DNA of 6,745 nucleotides, from NCBI GenBank assembly GCA_003564775.1, contig PXEI01000144.1, forward strand, positions 1 through 6,745. The letters run 5' to 3'. The translations under genes were made by a program, and so were the position numbers. The notes under the pieces are model-generated. The model saw only the letters and a list, made by a program, of their open reading frames with translations. It made no database searches and had not been told where the DNA came from. Each line of letters opens with the position of its first letter. Position 1 is the stretch's first letter. The DNA is from Spirochaetaceae bacterium (GTDB lineage Bacteria; Spirochaetota; Spirochaetia; DSM-27196; SLAA01). Positions 5,000 through 6,745 of the stretch are shown piece after piece.

Positions 5000-5663
5000 A
5001 TCCGTTCTCGCTCTGCGACAACTCGACCCTCTTTATCAGCCAGTCAAGCCATACTTGCACCCCATCTCCCCCGGTTGCCGAAAGCTCAAAAAGCGGCACC
5101 GTGCCGTTTATGCGGCGGAGGTCGGTGGTGAAGTTTTCAACACTGAAGTTGGTGTAGGGAACCAGGTCGGTTTTATTCAGAACAACCGCCTCGGCTTCAC
5201 GAAACAGCACCGGGTATTTACTCGGTTTGTCGTCTCCTTCCGGTACACTTGAGACCGCAATTTTTGCATGCTCGCCAATGTCAAAGTCGGCAGGGCAGAT
5301 AAGGTTTCCAACGTTCTCAATGATGACGATGTCGGTTGCCGCAAGGTCCATTTGATCCAGTGAGGAGAGAATGATATCCGACTCCAGATGGCACATGCCT
5401 CCGGTGTTAATGTGGTAAAGCGGCACGCCAAAGCGCTCGAGGCGTTCCGAATCTCGCTTGGTCTCTACATCGGCCTCAATTATTGCAACTCGGAACCGCT
5501 CACTGAGTCCGGCTAGAGTCGCCTCAAGCAGGCTGGTCTTTCCAGCCCCTGGAGACCCAATGATGTTCAGCATCAGTACCTTCTCCTGTGCCAGACGTTC
5601 CTTCACTACCGAGACCATCTTTTGGTTGGCTACAAGAATGTCCTGCCGCAACTCAATTATCAT
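4998..5663 (-). CDS. hypB: Hydrogenase nickel-incorporation GTPase HypB
   Basis: This 221-residue SIMIBI-class GTPase helps HypA deliver nickel to the [NiFe] hydrogenase large subunit. The P-loop is GSPGAGKT (36-43), the Walker-B-like/switch region is IIEADVETKRD (61-71), and the base-recognition motif is NKTD (163-166). The metal site in the G domain is intact: Cys91-His92 in TGGMCHLES, and Cys123 in NLICPADFD. The N-terminus is short (MIIELRQDILVANQKMV) and lacks both the E. coli-type CXXCGC nickel motif and a His-rich stretch, so only the G-domain site remains. The start is set at ATG 5661-5663 because GAAGGAG lies 6 nt upstream. An earlier in-frame TTG at 5676-5678 would make that ribosome-binding site part of the coding sequence. 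The gene overlaps the end of hypA by 11 bp and ends at the shared terminator. Confidence 0.95.
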   Translation of the reverse strand: MIIELRQDILVANQKMVSVVKERLAQEKVLMLNIIGSPGAGKTSLLEATLAGLSERFRVAIIEADVETKRDSERLERFGVPLYHINTGGMCHLESDIILSSLDQMDLAATDIVIIENVGNLICPADFDIGEHAKIAVSSVPEGDDKPSKYPVLFREAEAVVLNKTDLVPYTNFSVENFTTDLRRINGTVPLFELSATGGDGVQVWLDWLIKRVELSQSENG

Positions 5664-6006
5664 TACAATCTCCTTCAATGGATGTTATTAGTATTTCCTT
5701 ACCGGCAGTAACCTTGACATCGGCAGCTCCACACGAACCACAAACATACTCATGGAGCTGAACCTCAAACACCGCACCGCAAACATTGCAGGTCGCCTGT
5801 ATCGGCACAAATGTCATAACAAGCTCGGCGCCCGCAGCAATGGTGCGATCCTTGGCCGCATCGAAGGCAAACTGAAACAGCTCCGGTACAATCTGCCGCA
5901 TTCCGCCAATTTCTACCTCAACACGTTGTATGGATGTGAGGTGTTCTTTCTCAGCGATGTCGTCGATGACGCCAAAAAGGTGCTCGACAATACTCATCTC
6001 ATGCAT
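5653..6006 (-). CDS. hypA: Hydrogenase maturation nickel metallochaperone HypA
   Basis: This 117-residue protein is of normal HypA length. It starts MHEMS, with the conserved His2 (and Glu3) that bind nickel after the initiator Met. The structural zinc site is two CXXC pairs, Cys73/Cys76 (CNVC) and Cys89/Cys92 (CGSC), 12 residues apart. The N-terminal alpha/beta part, RVEVEIGGMRQIVPELFQFAF (about 28-48), is typical of the family. HypA receives nickel and passes it, with HypB, to the hydrogenase apo-large subunit in the cytoplasm; in some bacteria it also serves urease. GGAGG (6017-6013) lies 6 nt before the ATG. The gene begins 21 bp after hypE ends, and its last 11 bp overlap hypB, so translation of hypB is probably coupled to it. 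Confidence 0.96.
   Translation of the reverse strand: MHEMSIVEHLFGVIDDIAEKEHLTSIQRVEVEIGGMRQIVPELFQFAFDAAKDRTIAAGAELVMTFVPIQATCNVCGAVFEVQLHEYVCGSCGAADVKVTAGKEILITSIEGDCNDN
5670..5676 (-). promoter_or_regulatory. Ribosome-binding site fixing the hypB start at 5663
   Basis: On the minus strand, GAAGGAG (5676-5670) lies 6 nt before ATG 5663-5661, and outside the 11-bp shared segment but still close to the hypA stop. It argues against the in-frame TTG at 5678, which would place the site inside the gene. Confidence 0.8.
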
Positions 6007-6027
6007 CAGGGGCCTCCGCGGTGCAGG

Positions 6028-6745
6028 TTAACAGATTCTTGGGAGTTGCTCACCGGCAAGCAGTTGCAGCACTCGAGATCCGCCAATGGTCGTGTTCATG
6101 GTAACCCGGCTTTTGCCCAGCTCACCAATTGTGCCAAAAACTGCTGCTTCAGCACCCAGCGGATGTGAGCGCATTGCAGCCAGCACCGCATCGGCCTCTT
6201 TTTCAGAAACCACAGCCACAACCTTGCCTTCGTTTGCAAGATACAATGGGTCAAACCCAAACATCTCGCACACGCCGCGCACATGCTCCTTAACTGGCAA
6301 TGCCTCTTCCTCAAGCTCAATGCGAAGCTCTCGCATGTCGGCAAGTTCGCACACTACGGTTGCCAGCCCGCCGCGCGTTGCATCACGCATGAAACGTATG
6401 CCCTCCGGCGCGGCAGCGAACATCGTCTCTATGAGACTACACAGCGGTGCACAGTCGGAGTAGATAACCGGGTCGGTCTGTAACTCGTTACGCGCACATA
6501 CAATAGCTGCACCATGCTCGGCAAGCGCTCCATTTATGATAAGTCGGTCGCCCGGCTGTACATCGACTGCGGAACCAATACCCGCGCGTGAGTCCGGCAG
6601 GGCGCCGACTCCGGCGGTAGTAATGAAAATACCGTCACAGGAGCCGCGCTCCACTACCTTGGTGTCGCCGGTAACAATTGCTACACCGGCCTCCTCGGCC
6701 GTACGAGCCATGGACTCCACAACCCGCTCTAGCAGCTCAATTGAA
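6028..6745 (-). CDS. hypE: Hydrogenase maturation protein HypE, C-terminal part (5' end outside window)
   Basis: The frame is open through the right edge (SIELLERVVESMARTAEE before the first listed blocks), giving about the last 238 residues of a protein normally about 330-350 long. Visible family blocks are AIVTGDTKVVERG, SAVDVQPGDRLIINGALAEHGAAI, RDATRGGLATVVCELA, and the C-terminal LPRIC. The terminal Cys accepts the carbamoyl group from HypF, and HypE dehydrates it with ATP to a thiocyanate, the source of the CN ligands on the hydrogenase iron. The protein belongs to the AIR-synthase/PurM superfamily along with SelD, but the PRIC tail identifies HypE. GTG 6718-6720 is only an internal valine codon. 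The gene heads the hypE-hypA-hypB series seen here; hypF, hypC and hypD are probably farther right. Confidence 0.95.
   Translation of the reverse strand, partial: SIELLERVVESMARTAEEAGVAIVTGDTKVVERGSCDGIFITTAGVGALPDSRAGIGSAVDVQPGDRLIINGALAEHGAAIVCARNELQTDPVIYSDCAPLCSLIETMFAAAPEGIRFMRDATRGGLATVVCELADMRELRIELEEEALPVKEHVRGVCEMFGFDPLYLANEGKVVAVVSEKEADAVLAAMRSHPLGAEAAVFGTIGELGKSRVTMNTTIGGSRVLQLLAGEQLPRIC

Noticed and set aside
6028..6745. Selenophosphate synthetase (SelD), which shares the PurM-like fold.
   Set aside because: The C-terminal PRIC and the GDTKVVE and DATRGGLA blocks are HypE features, and hypA and hypB follow directly.
1..6745. CRISPR arrays, tRNA/rRNA genes, insertion sequences, attachment sites or a defence island.
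   Set aside because: No regularly spaced repeats, cloverleaf-like stretches, transposase motifs or flanking duplications were seen; one solitary DNA methyltransferase is not enough to call a defence system.

Overview
This is a 6.7-kb, gene-dense bacterial chromosomal segment of moderate GC content (roughly mid-50s percent by eye). It carries eight coding regions, two of them cut by the window edges. No rRNA, tRNA, CRISPR array or insertion sequence is visible. The gene set points to a (facultative) anaerobe that matures a [NiFe] hydrogenase: hypE, hypA and hypB, an oxygen-sensitive radical-SAM aminomutase, and a dihydroorotate-dehydrogenase-like flavoprotein of a type common in anaerobes. The aminomutase reminds me of spirochaetal KamA proteins, so a free-living spirochaete is a reasonable but weak guess.

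Layout, left to right. The plus-strand 3' end of an M15-family D-Ala-D-Ala carboxypeptidase (1-132) meets, tail to tail with a 4-bp overlap, a minus-strand block. Read in its own direction, that block is: a KamA-type radical SAM enzyme (3303-2296), a class I SAM methyltransferase of unknown substrate (2180-1464), and a beta-class (Mod-like) DNA methyltransferase without a visible restriction partner (1463-129). The last two genes abut with no gap, in the same frame, separated only by one TGA codon. Divergent from kamA is a small hotdog-fold acyl-CoA thioesterase (3436-3843). It is followed by a monocistronic DHOD-like flavoprotein (3955-4947), which has a perfect-consensus sigma70 promoter carrying an 8-bp tandem repeat in its spacer. 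A palindromic, probably bidirectional terminator (about 4966-4999) separates this gene from the convergent hyp operon on the minus strand: hypE (cut at the right edge), hypA, hypB.

The hyp genes act together. HypA and HypB deliver nickel, and HypE dehydrates the carbamoyl group carried on its own C-terminal cysteine to make the cyanide ligand of the hydrogenase active site. Their tight packing (21-bp gap, then 11-bp overlap) indicates co-transcription. The other genes have no evident common pathway and look like ordinary housekeeping or accessory genes placed side by side.

I found no convincing new biological system. The points most worth a second look are: the divergent kamA/thioesterase promoters, which would produce leaderless or nearly leaderless mRNAs; the repeat-bearing consensus promoter of the DHOD-like gene; the single-TGA junction between two methyltransferase genes; and the missing canonical active-site residue in the DHOD-like protein.
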